Below, one piece after another: positions 35,503 through 44,192 of a DNA stretch of 64,000 bases. Within the stretch, counting starts at the first letter, position 1. Every line of letters begins with the position of its first letter. The position numbers and the translations under genes are program-made. Location of the stretch: positions 62,001 to 126,000 of the forward strand of contig NZ_KB911583.1 in assembly GCF_000383615.1 (NCBI RefSeq). Reading direction: 5' to 3'. The notes below the pieces were generated by a model that saw only the letters and a program-made list of their open reading frames with translations, searched no databases and was not told the origin of the DNA. This DNA is from Streptomyces canus 299MFChir4.1 (lineage in GTDB: Bacteria > Actinomycetota > Actinomycetes > Streptomycetales > Streptomycetaceae).

Positions 35503-36470
35503 TCACCTATCGGGAGGCGGTCGCCGAGGGCATCGCGCGGGAGATGCGCCGCGATCCCTCCGTGGTCTGCCTGGGGGAGGACATCGGCGCGGCCGGCGGG
35601 GTGTTCAAGACGACCGCGGGGCTGCACAAGGAGTTCGGGTCCGAGCGGGTGTGGGACACGCCGATCTCCGAACAGGCCATCGTGGGCGCGGCGATGGGTG
35701 CCGCGATGACCGGCATGAGGCCGGTCGCGGAGATCATGTTCTCGGACTTCCTGGCCTGTTGCTGGGACTACCTCGCCAACGAGATTCCCAAGGTGCGGTA
35801 TATGACGGGTGGTCAGGTCACCGTGCCCCTCGTCGTGCGCACCGCCAACGGCGGCGGGCTCGGTTTCGGCGCCCAGCACTCGCAGGCCACGGAGAACTGG
35901 GCGCTGACCGTTCCCGGGCTGAAGATCGCGGCGCCTGCCACGCCCGCCGACGTCATCGGCATGATGGCGGCGGCCATCCGCAGCGACGACCCGGTCGTGT
36001 TCTTCGAGCACAAGGGGCTGCTGGCCACCAAGGGGCCGCCCCCGCCGCCCGACCACGTGGTCGACCTGGGGCGCGCGGCCGTCGTGCGCGAGGGGGCCGA
36101 CGTGACGCTGGTGGCGCTCGCCTCGATGGTGCCGGTCGCGCTCACGGCCGCGGAACGGCTCGCCCAGGAGGGCATCGGCGTCGAGGTCGTCGACCTGCGC
36201 TCCCTCGTGCCGCTCGACATGGCCACCGTGCTCGCCTCGCTCGGCCGGACCTCCCGGCTGGTGACCGTCGAGGAGAACCCGTACCAGGGCGGCTGGGGGG
36301 CGACGCTCGTCTCCGTCGTGGCCGACGAGGGTTTCGGGCTGCTGGACGCGCCGGTGCGGCGGGTGACGGGGGAGTGCGTGCCGCTGCCGTTCGCGGACGC
36401 GCTGGAGGAACAGGTCATTCCCACCGTCGACAAGGTCGTGGCGGCCGTCAGGAGTCTCGCCGCGTACTGA
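35490..36470 (+). CDS. 2-oxoacid dehydrogenase E1 component, beta subunit
   Basis: 326 residues from ATG 35490 (GGAGG upstream). Transketolase-like pyrimidine-binding domain: YREAVAEGIAREMRRDPSV, VCLGEDIGAAGGVFKTT, then the typical TPISEQAIVGAAMGAAMTG. The C-terminal transketolase domain starts about residue 200 (DVTLVALASMVPVALTAAERL, VVDLRSLVPLDMATV). It forms an alpha2-beta2 E1 with the preceding gene. Residues resemble acetoin or branched-chain types; the 2-oxoacid substrate is not named by the sequence. 22 bases ahead of the amidohydrolase. Confidence 0.92.
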   Translation: MADVITYREAVAEGIAREMRRDPSVVCLGEDIGAAGGVFKTTAGLHKEFGSERVWDTPISEQAIVGAAMGAAMTGMRPVAEIMFSDFLACCWDYLANEIPKVRYMTGGQVTVPLVVRTANGGGLGFGAQHSQATENWALTVPGLKIAAPATPADVIGMMAAAIRSDDPVVFFEHKGLLATKGPPPPPDHVVDLGRAAVVREGADVTLVALASMVPVALTAAERLAQEGIGVEVVDLRSLVPLDMATVLASLGRTSRLVTVEENPYQGGWGATLVSVVADEGFGLLDAPVRRVTGECVPLPFADALEEQVIPTVDKVVAAVRSLAAY

Positions 36471-36492
36471 ACACCCCCTAGGAGGAAGCGCG

Positions 36493-37845
36493 ATGACCCA
36501 TCGGACACTCCTTCGAGCCGGACACGTGCTCTCCATGGACCCCGACATCGGGGACCTGCCGAGGGGGGACGTCCTCATCGAGGACGGGAGGATCGCGGCC
36601 GTGGACCGTGAGATCGGCGCGGACGCCGAAGTCCTCGACATGACCGGCCGCATCGTGATCCCCGGCTTCGTCGACACCCACCGCCACACCTGGGAGGCCT
36701 CGATCCGGAACGTGGCGCCCGACGCCACCCTCGACGACTACTTCGTCGACATCCTCGACACCTTCGCACCCCTCTACACCCCCGAGGACGTCTACGCCGC
36801 GAACCTCGCGGGCGCCCTGGAGTGCCTCAACGCCGGCATCACCACGCTCGTCGACTGGTCCCACATCAACAACACGCCCGAGCACCCGGACGCGGCGATC
36901 CGGGCCCTCGCGGAGACCGGCATCCGTGCCCAGTACGCGTACGGCAGCGCCAACACCTCGCTCGCCGACTACTGGTTCGAGAGCAAGATCGCGATCCCGG
37001 GCGACGACGTACGCCGGATCCGCACCGAGTACTTCTCCTCCGACTCCGACGACGCACTGCTCACCCTGGCCCTCGCCACCCGCGGCCCCGGCTTCTGCGT
37101 CAACGACGTCGTCACCGCCGAGTGGGCCCTCGCCCGTGAGCTCGGCATCCCGATCACCGTGCACGTGGCCATGGGGCGTCTCGCGGGCCGCTTCGGCATG
37201 GTCAAGCAGCTCCACGACCTCGGACTGCTCGGCCCCGACACCACCTACGTCCACTGCTGCTACTTCAGCGAGGAGGAGTGGCGGCTGGTCGCCGACAGCG
37301 GCGGTACGGTCTCCATCGCGCCGCAGGTCGAGACGCAGATGGGGCACGGCTGGCCGCCGGTGATGAAGGCGATCGAGCACGGCCTGCGCCCCTCCCTGAG
37401 CATCGACGTCGTCACCACCGTGCCCGGCGACATGTTCACCCAGATCCGCGCGGCCTTCGGCGCCGAGCGCGCCCGCGTCAACGCGGCCAGCTGGCAGGCG
37501 GATGTCCCGGTCCCCGACACCATGTTGACGGCACGTCAGATGCTGGAGATCGCCACCCGCAACGGCGCCCACGTGGCCGGCCTGGAGGACCGCACCGGAT
37601 CGCTCACCCCGGGCAAGCGCGCGGACGTCGTCGCGATCGACGCGACCGCCCTGAACGTGGCCCCGGTGCACGACGCTGCCGCCGCGGTGGCGTTGAGCGC
37701 GGACGTGTCCAACGTGGAGACGGTCATCGTCGACGGCGTCGTCCGCAAGCGCGACGGCAGGCTCACGGCCGACGTGGCGCGTGCCCGGCGCCTGGTCGAG
37801 GAGTCCCGCGACCGGCTGCTGGCCGCGAAGGAGGCCCGGGCGTGA
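36493..37845 (+). CDS. Amidohydrolase/deaminase (SAH deaminase or cytosine-deaminase-like)
   Basis: 450 residues, AGGAGGA just upstream. Metal-dependent hydrolase of the TrzN/AtzA/MtaD branch: HxH in DTHRHTWEAS (His63, His65), His224 in ITVHVAMG, His254 in TYVHCCYFSE and Asp305 in LSIDVVTT. These residues bind one metal and activate water to deaminate or dechlorinate an aromatic heterocycle, or to hydrolyse an amide or ring C-N bond. It follows E1 beta by 22 bases and overlaps the bicupin by four (cGTGA). The presence of an amine-releasing enzyme suggests that the operon breaks down a nitrogen-containing compound. Confidence 0.9.
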   Translation: MTHRTLLRAGHVLSMDPDIGDLPRGDVLIEDGRIAAVDREIGADAEVLDMTGRIVIPGFVDTHRHTWEASIRNVAPDATLDDYFVDILDTFAPLYTPEDVYAANLAGALECLNAGITTLVDWSHINNTPEHPDAAIRALAETGIRAQYAYGSANTSLADYWFESKIAIPGDDVRRIRTEYFSSDSDDALLTLALATRGPGFCVNDVVTAEWALARELGIPITVHVAMGRLAGRFGMVKQLHDLGLLGPDTTYVHCCYFSEEEWRLVADSGGTVSIAPQVETQMGHGWPPVMKAIEHGLRPSLSIDVVTTVPGDMFTQIRAAFGAERARVNAASWQADVPVPDTMLTARQMLEIATRNGAHVAGLEDRTGSLTPGKRADVVAIDATALNVAPVHDAAAAVALSADVSNVETVIVDGVVRKRDGRLTADVARARRLVEESRDRLLAAKEARA

Positions 37846-38714
37846 CCAGGCACCTGGTGCGCCGGGCCACCGACCTCCCTGAGCCGTCGTACGACGAACA
37901 CGGCTACCGGCGAAGGGAGTTGGTCGGCGAGGCCGACGGCAGCTCGCACACCGGTTTCGGGGTGTGCGAGCTGCGCCCCGACGGGAGCGTGGCGGCCCAT
38001 GTCCACTCGTACGAGGAGAGCTTCCACGTCCTCGACGGGACTGTGGTCCTCGATATGCCCGAGGGGGCGTACCTGCTGGAGGAGGGCGACTACGGGCTCC
38101 TCGCGACCGGCGTCCCGCACGCCTGGCGCGGCGCCGGGGACGGCGTCGCCCGCTGGGCGGACATGCTCGCTCCGGTACCGCGGGCCCGGTACGGGTACGA
38201 CACCCAGGCGGTCTCCGCGTGGCCGGTGCGTCCGCCCGTCCGGGTCGACGTCCGCGACCCGCGCACCCGGTCCTTCGGGCACTTCGAACCCGCCCAGATG
38301 GACCCCGGGAAGCAGTCCCAGGACCTGCTCGCGATGTCGGCGAGCATGCGGACCGCGCTGCTCGTCTACAGCGGGATCACCGTGAAGATGATGGTCGACA
38401 GCGATCTGGGCGCGGTGGCCTCGACGATGTTCATGGTGCGGTACGCGCCCGACGGCGTCGCGGGCACGCACGACCACCCCTTCGAGGAGACGTACCTGTT
38501 CCTGGAAGGCGAGGCGGACGCGGTCTTCGACGGTTCGCCGTACCGGCTGGGTCCGGGCGACTGCGCCTGGGCGGGCGCCGGTTGTGTGCACGGCTTCGCC
38601 AACGCCGGTGAGGGGCCGCTGCGTTGGCTGGAGACACAGGCGCCGCAGCCGCCGGTGCGGCACTCCTACCGGTTCACCCGGGACTGGGACTACCTGAGGG
38701 AGGCTTCCCGATGA
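37842..38714 (+). CDS. Bicupin protein (ureidoglycine aminohydrolase-like)
   Basis: 290 residues from GTG 37842, which overlaps the amidohydrolase stop. Two cupin domains: the first has HVHSYEESFHVLDGTVVLDM (His-x-His, Glu at the metal site near residue 46-55) and DYGLLATGVPHAWRG; the second has GTHDHPFEETYLFLEGEAD and AGAGCVHGFANAG near 205-262. The metal-binding residues are intact in both. Bicupins of this type include (S)-ureidoglycine aminohydrolase; others are dioxygenases or isomerases. Its stop overlaps the SDR start (ATGA). Role: a step on a nitrogen-containing intermediate, unproven. Confidence 0.82.
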   Translation: MTRHLVRRATDLPEPSYDEHGYRRRELVGEADGSSHTGFGVCELRPDGSVAAHVHSYEESFHVLDGTVVLDMPEGAYLLEEGDYGLLATGVPHAWRGAGDGVARWADMLAPVPRARYGYDTQAVSAWPVRPPVRVDVRDPRTRSFGHFEPAQMDPGKQSQDLLAMSASMRTALLVYSGITVKMMVDSDLGAVASTMFMVRYAPDGVAGTHDHPFEETYLFLEGEADAVFDGSPYRLGPGDCAWAGAGCVHGFANAGEGPLRWLETQAPQPPVRHSYRFTRDWDYLREASR

Positions 38715-39400
38715 GCGGCGTGGTGGTGATCGGGGGAACCTCGGGCATCGGCAGGGAGTTCGCCCGGGTGCGTGCCGAGCGCGGCGACGAGGTGGTGATC
38801 ACCGGGCGGGACGCCCACCGCACCGACACCGCGGCCAAGGAGATCGGCGCCCGGGGACTCGCCCTGGACCTCGCGCGGCCGAAGGGGATCGTCGACGCCC
38901 TGGGCGACGTGGGAACCGTCGACCACCTGGTGGTCGCGGGCATCTCCCGCGACGAGAACCGGGTGACCGCGTACGACATCGACGCCGCCGTCCACCTTGT
39001 CACCCTCAAGCTCGTCGGCTACACCGCCGTCGTCCACGCGCTGCGGTCCCGGCTGCACGACGACAGCGCCATCGTGCTGTTCGGCGGACAGGCCAAGGAG
39101 CGGCCCTACCCGGGAGCGACGACGGTGGCGACCGTCAACGCCGGGGTGACGGGGCTGATGCACTCCCTGGCCGTCGAACTCGCCCCCGTCCGGGTCAACG
39201 CGATCCATCCCGGGGTGGTGGGGGACAGCCCGTACTGGCGGGCCAAGCCGGCGGAGGTCCTGGCGGACCTGCGGGCCAGGACCCCGACGGGACGGCTCGC
39301 GACCGTGGCGGACGTGGTGGACGCCGTGGACTTCCTGCTGCGCAACGGCTCGGTCAACGCGGTGGAGTTGAGCGTGGACGGCGGATGGCTGCTGGGGTGA
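38711..39400 (+). CDS. SDR-family protein without YxxxK
   Basis: 229 residues. Rossmann motif GGTSGIGREFA at 8-18 and GRDAHR at the end of the second strand mean NAD(P) binding is likely. The position of the catalytic Lys is Asn143 (ATVNAG) and that of the Tyr is Val139, so the classical SDR proton relay is absent. A conserved end, VRVNAIHPGVVGDSPYW, marks a distinct actinobacterial branch. The ATG overlaps the bicupin stop, so it is the last gene of the operon. It may be a non-oxidoreductase (e.g. dehydratase, lyase) or act as NAD(P) sensor. Confidence 0.85.
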   Translation: MSGVVVIGGTSGIGREFARVRAERGDEVVITGRDAHRTDTAAKEIGARGLALDLARPKGIVDALGDVGTVDHLVVAGISRDENRVTAYDIDAAVHLVTLKLVGYTAVVHALRSRLHDDSAIVLFGGQAKERPYPGATTVATVNAGVTGLMHSLAVELAPVRVNAIHPGVVGDSPYWRAKPAEVLADLRARTPTGRLATVADVVDAVDFLLRNGSVNAVELSVDGGWLLG

Positions 39401-39416
39401 GGTCCGGCCCGCGGGC

Positions 39417-40211
39417 TCAGCGCTTGATGCCGACCGCCCCGTACAGCGACACGGGGTCACCCTCCTCGCGGGCGTCCGGACGCCACCGCGACAGGGACAC
39501 GATCCCCGGCTCCAGTACGTCGAGTCCCTTGAAGAGACGGCTCACCTCGTCGTGCGAGCGGGCCACCAGGGTGACCCCGCCGGCCGTGTAGGCCGCGATG
39601 CCCGCGTGCACCCGCTCCGGATCGAAGTCCGCCGTCATCGCCGACAGCACCAGGCAACTGCCCGGAGCCAGCGCGCCGACCAGCGTGTCCACCAGTTCCC
39701 GGGCGCCGTCCTCGTCGGAGATGAAGTGCAGCAGCGCGACCAGGGACAGCGCGACGGGCTGCTCGAAGTCGAGGACGGCGGAGGCGCCTTGGAGGATCCG
39801 CCGCGGCTCCCGGGCATCCGCCTGGAGGTAGTGCGTCGCCCCCTCCGGGGTGCCGTGCAGCAGGGCCGCCGCGTGGGCCAGGACGATCGGGTCGTTGTCG
39901 ACGTACACGATCCGGGCGTCCGGTACGGCGGACTGGGCGATCTGGTGGAGGTTGGGCTCGGTGGGGATGCCGGAGCCGATGTCGAGGAACTGGCGGATTC
40001 CCGCTTCCCGTACCACGACCCGGGTGGCCCGCTCCATGAACCGGCGGTTGGCGCGTGCCTGCCGGGGAGCGTCCCCCTGTGCCGTGATCGCGCGTCCGAG
40101 CTCCTCGTCGACGGGGTAGTTGTCCTTCCCGCCGAGGAACCAGTCGTACACCCGGGCCGGATGCGGCCTGCTCGTGTCGATCCGCCGGCCGGCCGACTCG
40201 GTCCCGGTCAC
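39417..40211 (-). CDS. SAM-dependent methyltransferase, Methyltransf_19 paralogue
   Basis: 264 residues from GTG 40211 (GAGGAG upstream). Same family as 30624-31436: RVYDWFLGGKDNYPVDEEL, VREAGIRQFLDIGSGIPTEPNLH, RIVYVDNDPIVLAHAAALLHG and LEPGIVSLSRWRPD at the end. Sequence is clearly homologous yet diverged from the first copy, so they are old paralogues. It converges on the catabolic operon. The HhH glycosylase gene lies 45 bases upstream on the same strand. Substrate unknown. Confidence 0.9.
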   Translation of the reverse strand: MTGTESAGRRIDTSRPHPARVYDWFLGGKDNYPVDEELGRAITAQGDAPRQARANRRFMERATRVVVREAGIRQFLDIGSGIPTEPNLHQIAQSAVPDARIVYVDNDPIVLAHAAALLHGTPEGATHYLQADAREPRRILQGASAVLDFEQPVALSLVALLHFISDEDGARELVDTLVGALAPGSCLVLSAMTADFDPERVHAGIAAYTAGGVTLVARSHDEVSRLFKGLDVLEPGIVSLSRWRPDAREEGDPVSLYGAVGIKR

Positions 40212-40255
40212 GCAAAGCTCCTCTGCTCGACAGAATGTGCGAGCAGTGTGCCATG

Positions 40256-40903
40256 TCACCCGGCACGGCGGAGGCTGTCCTCGGCCACCTCGCTGTCGAT
40301 CGCCGCCCGCACCAACGCGGCGGCCAGGACGTCCGGATGGGCGTCGCCGGCGAGGGACAGCAGCCCGTCGGGGTCCTTCGGCAGACCGAGCCGCTGCGCG
40401 CCCGCCAGTGTCCTGCCGTCCAGGTAGGGCGCGACCTCCGGCCAGACACCCTGCACCTCGCGCAGGAAGATGTCGGCGCCGGCGGGCCCGATACCGGGGA
40501 ACTCCTGGAGCAGGCGCCGCAGTTCGGCGACCCGGCCGTCCGCCTCCGCGCGCAGCCGGCGCAGATCGCCGCCCCATCGCTCGGTCAACAGCGCGGCGCC
40601 TTCGCCCAGTTGGGTCGCCGTACGTTCGTCGTAGCGCCGGTAACCGCCGCGGCCCAGTGCGTCCACCCGCTCCTGCCAGGTGGCCCGGGCCATGCGGCGG
40701 GGGTCGCGCAGTCCCGCCCTGTGCAGTTGGCGGGCGGTGGCGACCGCGACGGAGCCGCGGATGCGGGCACTGAGCAGAAGGGACAGCACCAGCAGCCGGT
40801 ACAGGGGCTGCGGGGTGTCCTTCAGCGTGATGCCCGCCTCCGCGGCGTACGTCCTTCCATGCGCGCCGACGAGTTCCCGCACGACGCGCTCGGCCCTGGT
40901 CAC
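40256..40903 (-). CDS. HhH-GPD (endonuclease III-like) protein without the catalytic Lys
   Basis: 215 residues from GTG 40903. All-helical endonuclease III fold with HhH motif FPGIGPAGAD (135-144). In endonuclease III this region is LPGVGRKTAN with the Schiff-base Lys; here the equivalent residue is Ala141, whereas the essential Asp (Asp162 in LDGRT) is present. No 4Fe-4S cysteine cluster is seen. It could be a glycosylase of the monofunctional (MutY/AlkA-like) type acting on a damaged base, or a non-catalytic member. GTG overlaps the stop of the DUF3140 gene by four bases. Confidence 0.8.
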   Translation of the reverse strand: MTRAERVVRELVGAHGRTYAAEAGITLKDTPQPLYRLLVLSLLLSARIRGSVAVATARQLHRAGLRDPRRMARATWQERVDALGRGGYRRYDERTATQLGEGAALLTERWGGDLRRLRAEADGRVAELRRLLQEFPGIGPAGADIFLREVQGVWPEVAPYLDGRTLAGAQRLGLPKDPDGLLSLAGDAHPDVLAAALVRAAIDSEVAEDSLRRAG

Positions 40904-41232
40904 CGCCTGAGCGGGTCGTGTCCGACGGACATCAGGCGATGCCTGCGCAGAGTCTCCTCGGCCTCGGGTTCCTTCTCCACGTCGGCCTCCGCGGCGACGG
41001 TGTCCACGACCTCGTACATGACGTCGATGTCCTCGTCGGTCAGGTCCGTGCGCCGCTTCTGGAGGATGGCGAGGACATGCTGCCCGGTCGGCTCACCCGC
41101 GTGCTCCGGCAGCGGCTCCGAGGACTCGTCGGCGTCGCTGACCCGCAGCCACGCGGCCAGTTCCTGTGAGGTCATGTTCACCGCGCGGTGGAAGTCCTCC
41201 CACAGCGCGTCGAGTTCGAGGGCGTCGGTCAT
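40900..41232 (-). CDS. DUF3140 protein
   Basis: 110 residues, ATG 41232. It matches DUF3140, a small family often beside stress genes: ALWEDFHRAVNMTSQELAAWLRV, GQHVLAILQKRRTDLTDEDIDVMYEVVDTV, and a C-terminal EETLRRHRLMSVGHDP. A DNA-binding role has been suggested from its HTH-like layout. It overlaps the HhH glycosylase by four bases on the same strand, and dps lies 33 bases upstream of its ATG. It may belong to an oxidative-stress operon with whiB and dps. Confidence 0.8.
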   Translation of the reverse strand: MTDALELDALWEDFHRAVNMTSQELAAWLRVSDADESSEPLPEHAGEPTGQHVLAILQKRRTDLTDEDIDVMYEVVDTVAAEADVEKEPEAEETLRRHRLMSVGHDPLRR

Positions 41233-41265
41233 CGCATGCGCCTTTCCGTGGGTGTTTCCGGCCGG

Positions 41266-41745
41266 TCAGTCCCGGGGCCAGTTCTCGGCCTCGAACATCC
41301 AGCGCTGCTTCTCCAGCTCGGCGGTGACGCCGATCAGCAGGTCCTGAGTGACCGGGTCGGCCTTCTCGGTGGCCTCGATGCGCTCGCGCAGCCGGCCGAT
41401 GGCCGCCTCCAGCGTCTCCACGATCAGCCGGACGACCTCGTCGTCCCGGATCCAGCCGCTCTTCGAGCCGGGCAGCGTGTAGGCGGCCGCGATCGTCTCG
41501 GGCCGGCCGTCGGGCGCCACTCCCAGGGCCGCGGCGCGCTCCGCCACCGTGTCGGAGAACGAGCGGGCCGTCGACACCACCTCGTCCAACTGGAGGTGGA
41601 TGGACCGGAAACGCGGGCCCACGATGTTCCAGTGCGCCTGCTTTCCGATCAACGACAGGCCGATCAGATCCACCAGGGTGCTCTGCAGGGCCTCCCCGGC
41701 CGTCTCGCGGGCCGAGTCGGACAGGGTGCTCCTGACCACAGTCAT
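41266..41745 (-). CDS. dps: Dps-family ferritin-like DNA-protection protein
   Basis: 159 residues from ATG 41745, preceded by AAGGAGG. It has the Dps ferroxidase signature KQAHWNIVGPRF and HLQLDE (His38, His50, Asp54), typical of the inter-subunit iron site, and the helix ELEKQRWMFEAENW at the end. Dps oxidises ferrous iron with peroxide and stores it, and some bind DNA. The start ATGA overlaps the stop of the upstream whiB gene, and its ribosome site lies inside whiB, so translation is coupled to that of a Fe-S regulator. Confidence 0.94.
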   Translation of the reverse strand: MTVVRSTLSDSARETAGEALQSTLVDLIGLSLIGKQAHWNIVGPRFRSIHLQLDEVVSTARSFSDTVAERAAALGVAPDGRPETIAAAYTLPGSKSGWIRDDEVVRLIVETLEAAIGRLRERIEATEKADPVTQDLLIGVTAELEKQRWMFEAENWPRD

Positions 41746-41999
41746 ACCGTGTTCCTCCTTCTGGCATGGTCCATGCCGGTACGGAGCAGTGCGTCGCGTT
41801 CCTGCTCGCAGGTTCCGCCCCACACGCCCGAGGTCTGCCCACCGCTGAGCGCCAGATCGAGGCACTCGGGGGCGACCGGGCAGCGGGCGCACACGCGCTT
41901 CGCCGCCGCGGTGTCCCTCAGCGCGGGTCCTTGCGTGCCCACGGGAAAGAACAACTCGGGGTCCTCGCCCACACAGGCCGCTCGACGCAACCACTCCAT
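41742..41999 (-). CDS. WhiB-like Fe-S transcription regulator
   Basis: 85 residues from ATG 41999. The four invariant Fe-S cysteines are Cys9, Cys37, Cys40 and Cys46 (AAC, RVCARCP, EC), and the G[VI]WGG turn is GVWGGTCEQERDALL, so it is a bona fide 4Fe-4S WhiB protein. Residues EDPELFFPVG are typical of the WblE/WhiB branch. It would sense O2 or NO through its cluster and act with a sigma factor. Its stop codon overlaps the dps start (ATGA). An in-frame TTG at 42032 could extend it but has no ribosome site. Confidence 0.94.
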   Translation of the reverse strand: MEWLRRAACVGEDPELFFPVGTQGPALRDTAAAKRVCARCPVAPECLDLALSGGQTSGVWGGTCEQERDALLRTGMDHARRRNTV

Positions 42000-42043
42000 G
42001 GGGGCGCGGGTGCCCCGGGCGTACTCGTGCAAACAGTGGTGTC

Positions 42044-42844
42044 TCAGCCGGTGAGCACCCCGTCGAGGAAGTCCGTCACGTCCGCGAAGACCTCCGCCTT
42101 GTTCGTCTCGTGGAACACCTCGTGCCGGGCTCCGGCGTAGGTCCGCTCGGTGAACGTCCCGCCCCTGATCCCCTCGACACCGACGCGGCTCCCGGCGAGC
42201 GGGACCAGCCGGTCGTCCTCGCCGTGCAGCCACAGCAGCGGGAGCGGCCCGACGTCACCGCCCCGCGACACGGTCTCCAGGGTGCGGGCGAACGCCTCCA
42301 CCGTCGGCCGCTTCATCGGCCCGTGCCAGACAACGGGGTCCGCCCGGTACGCGGCGCCCACCTCGGGGTCCCGGGAGAGCGAGGCCGGGCTGATGGGCGT
42401 GTCCGGGATCTCGTCCAGGGCGAGCAGCGCCCCGGGCAGCTCCCAGGCGCCGATCACCGGCCCCGACAGCACGAGCGCGGCGAGCTCGGTGCCGTACCGC
42501 TGGGCGAAGCGGGCGGAGATCAGACCGCCCATGGAGTGCCCGACCATGACGAGGGGGACGCCGGGGCAGGTGGCTCGGGCCAGGTCCGCCACCGCGTGCA
42601 CTTCCGTGACCACGCCCTCGAAGTCCTCGATGAGCACCCGCTCGCCCGCCGACCTCCCGTGCCCGACATGATCCGGCCCGAACACGGCCGCCCCGTGGGC
42701 CACGAGGACCTCGGCGAGTTCCTCGTACCGGCCGATGTGCTCGCCATAGCCGTGCACCAGCAGCGCCGCGTATCGGGGCCGGTGGTGCGGCCACTCGCGG
42801 ACGGTGAGGGTGCCGTGAATTCCGGCGAGGACGTGCTCGGCCAT
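42044..42844 (-). CDS. Alpha/beta hydrolase, monoacylglycerol-lipase-like
   Basis: 266 residues. Alpha/beta fold of the serine-aminopeptidase_S33 or monoacylglycerol lipase type: LLVHGYGEHIGRYEELAEVLV (HGxGEH oxyanion loop), nucleophile elbow GHSMGGLISARF (Ser near 102), acid GEDDRLVP and final His in AGARHEVFHETN. It hydrolyses monoacylglycerol or a similar ester. GGAGGAG lies before ATG 42844. It is divergent from the thiolase with an operator-like dyad between them, consistent with linked fatty-acid turnover. Confidence 0.9.
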   Translation of the reverse strand: MAEHVLAGIHGTLTVREWPHHRPRYAALLVHGYGEHIGRYEELAEVLVAHGAAVFGPDHVGHGRSAGERVLIEDFEGVVTEVHAVADLARATCPGVPLVMVGHSMGGLISARFAQRYGTELAALVLSGPVIGAWELPGALLALDEIPDTPISPASLSRDPEVGAAYRADPVVWHGPMKRPTVEAFARTLETVSRGGDVGPLPLLWLHGEDDRLVPLAGSRVGVEGIRGGTFTERTYAGARHEVFHETNKAEVFADVTDFLDGVLTG

Positions 42845-42866
42845 GTCTCCTCCAGCTATAGTCCGA

Positions 42867-42883
42867 AACTAGCGGTGCTAATT
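42867..42883. promoter_or_regulatory. Dyad TAGC-GGT-GCTA between lipase and thiolase
   Basis: AACTAGCGGTGCTAATT is an imperfect palindrome in the AT-rich 62-bp divergent region. TetR-type regulators of fatty-acid genes bind similar sites. No regulator gene lies next to it. Confidence 0.4.
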
Positions 42884-42906
42884 AAATTCTCTAGGTCCCC
42901 CGGACC

Positions 42907-44115
<1,209 letters not shown>

Positions 44116-44192
44116 CCCGAGCATGCCAACAGGACCACACGGCGAGACGGCACTTACAAGATCTCTTACCTGCACCTAGCATCGGTCTCCGC

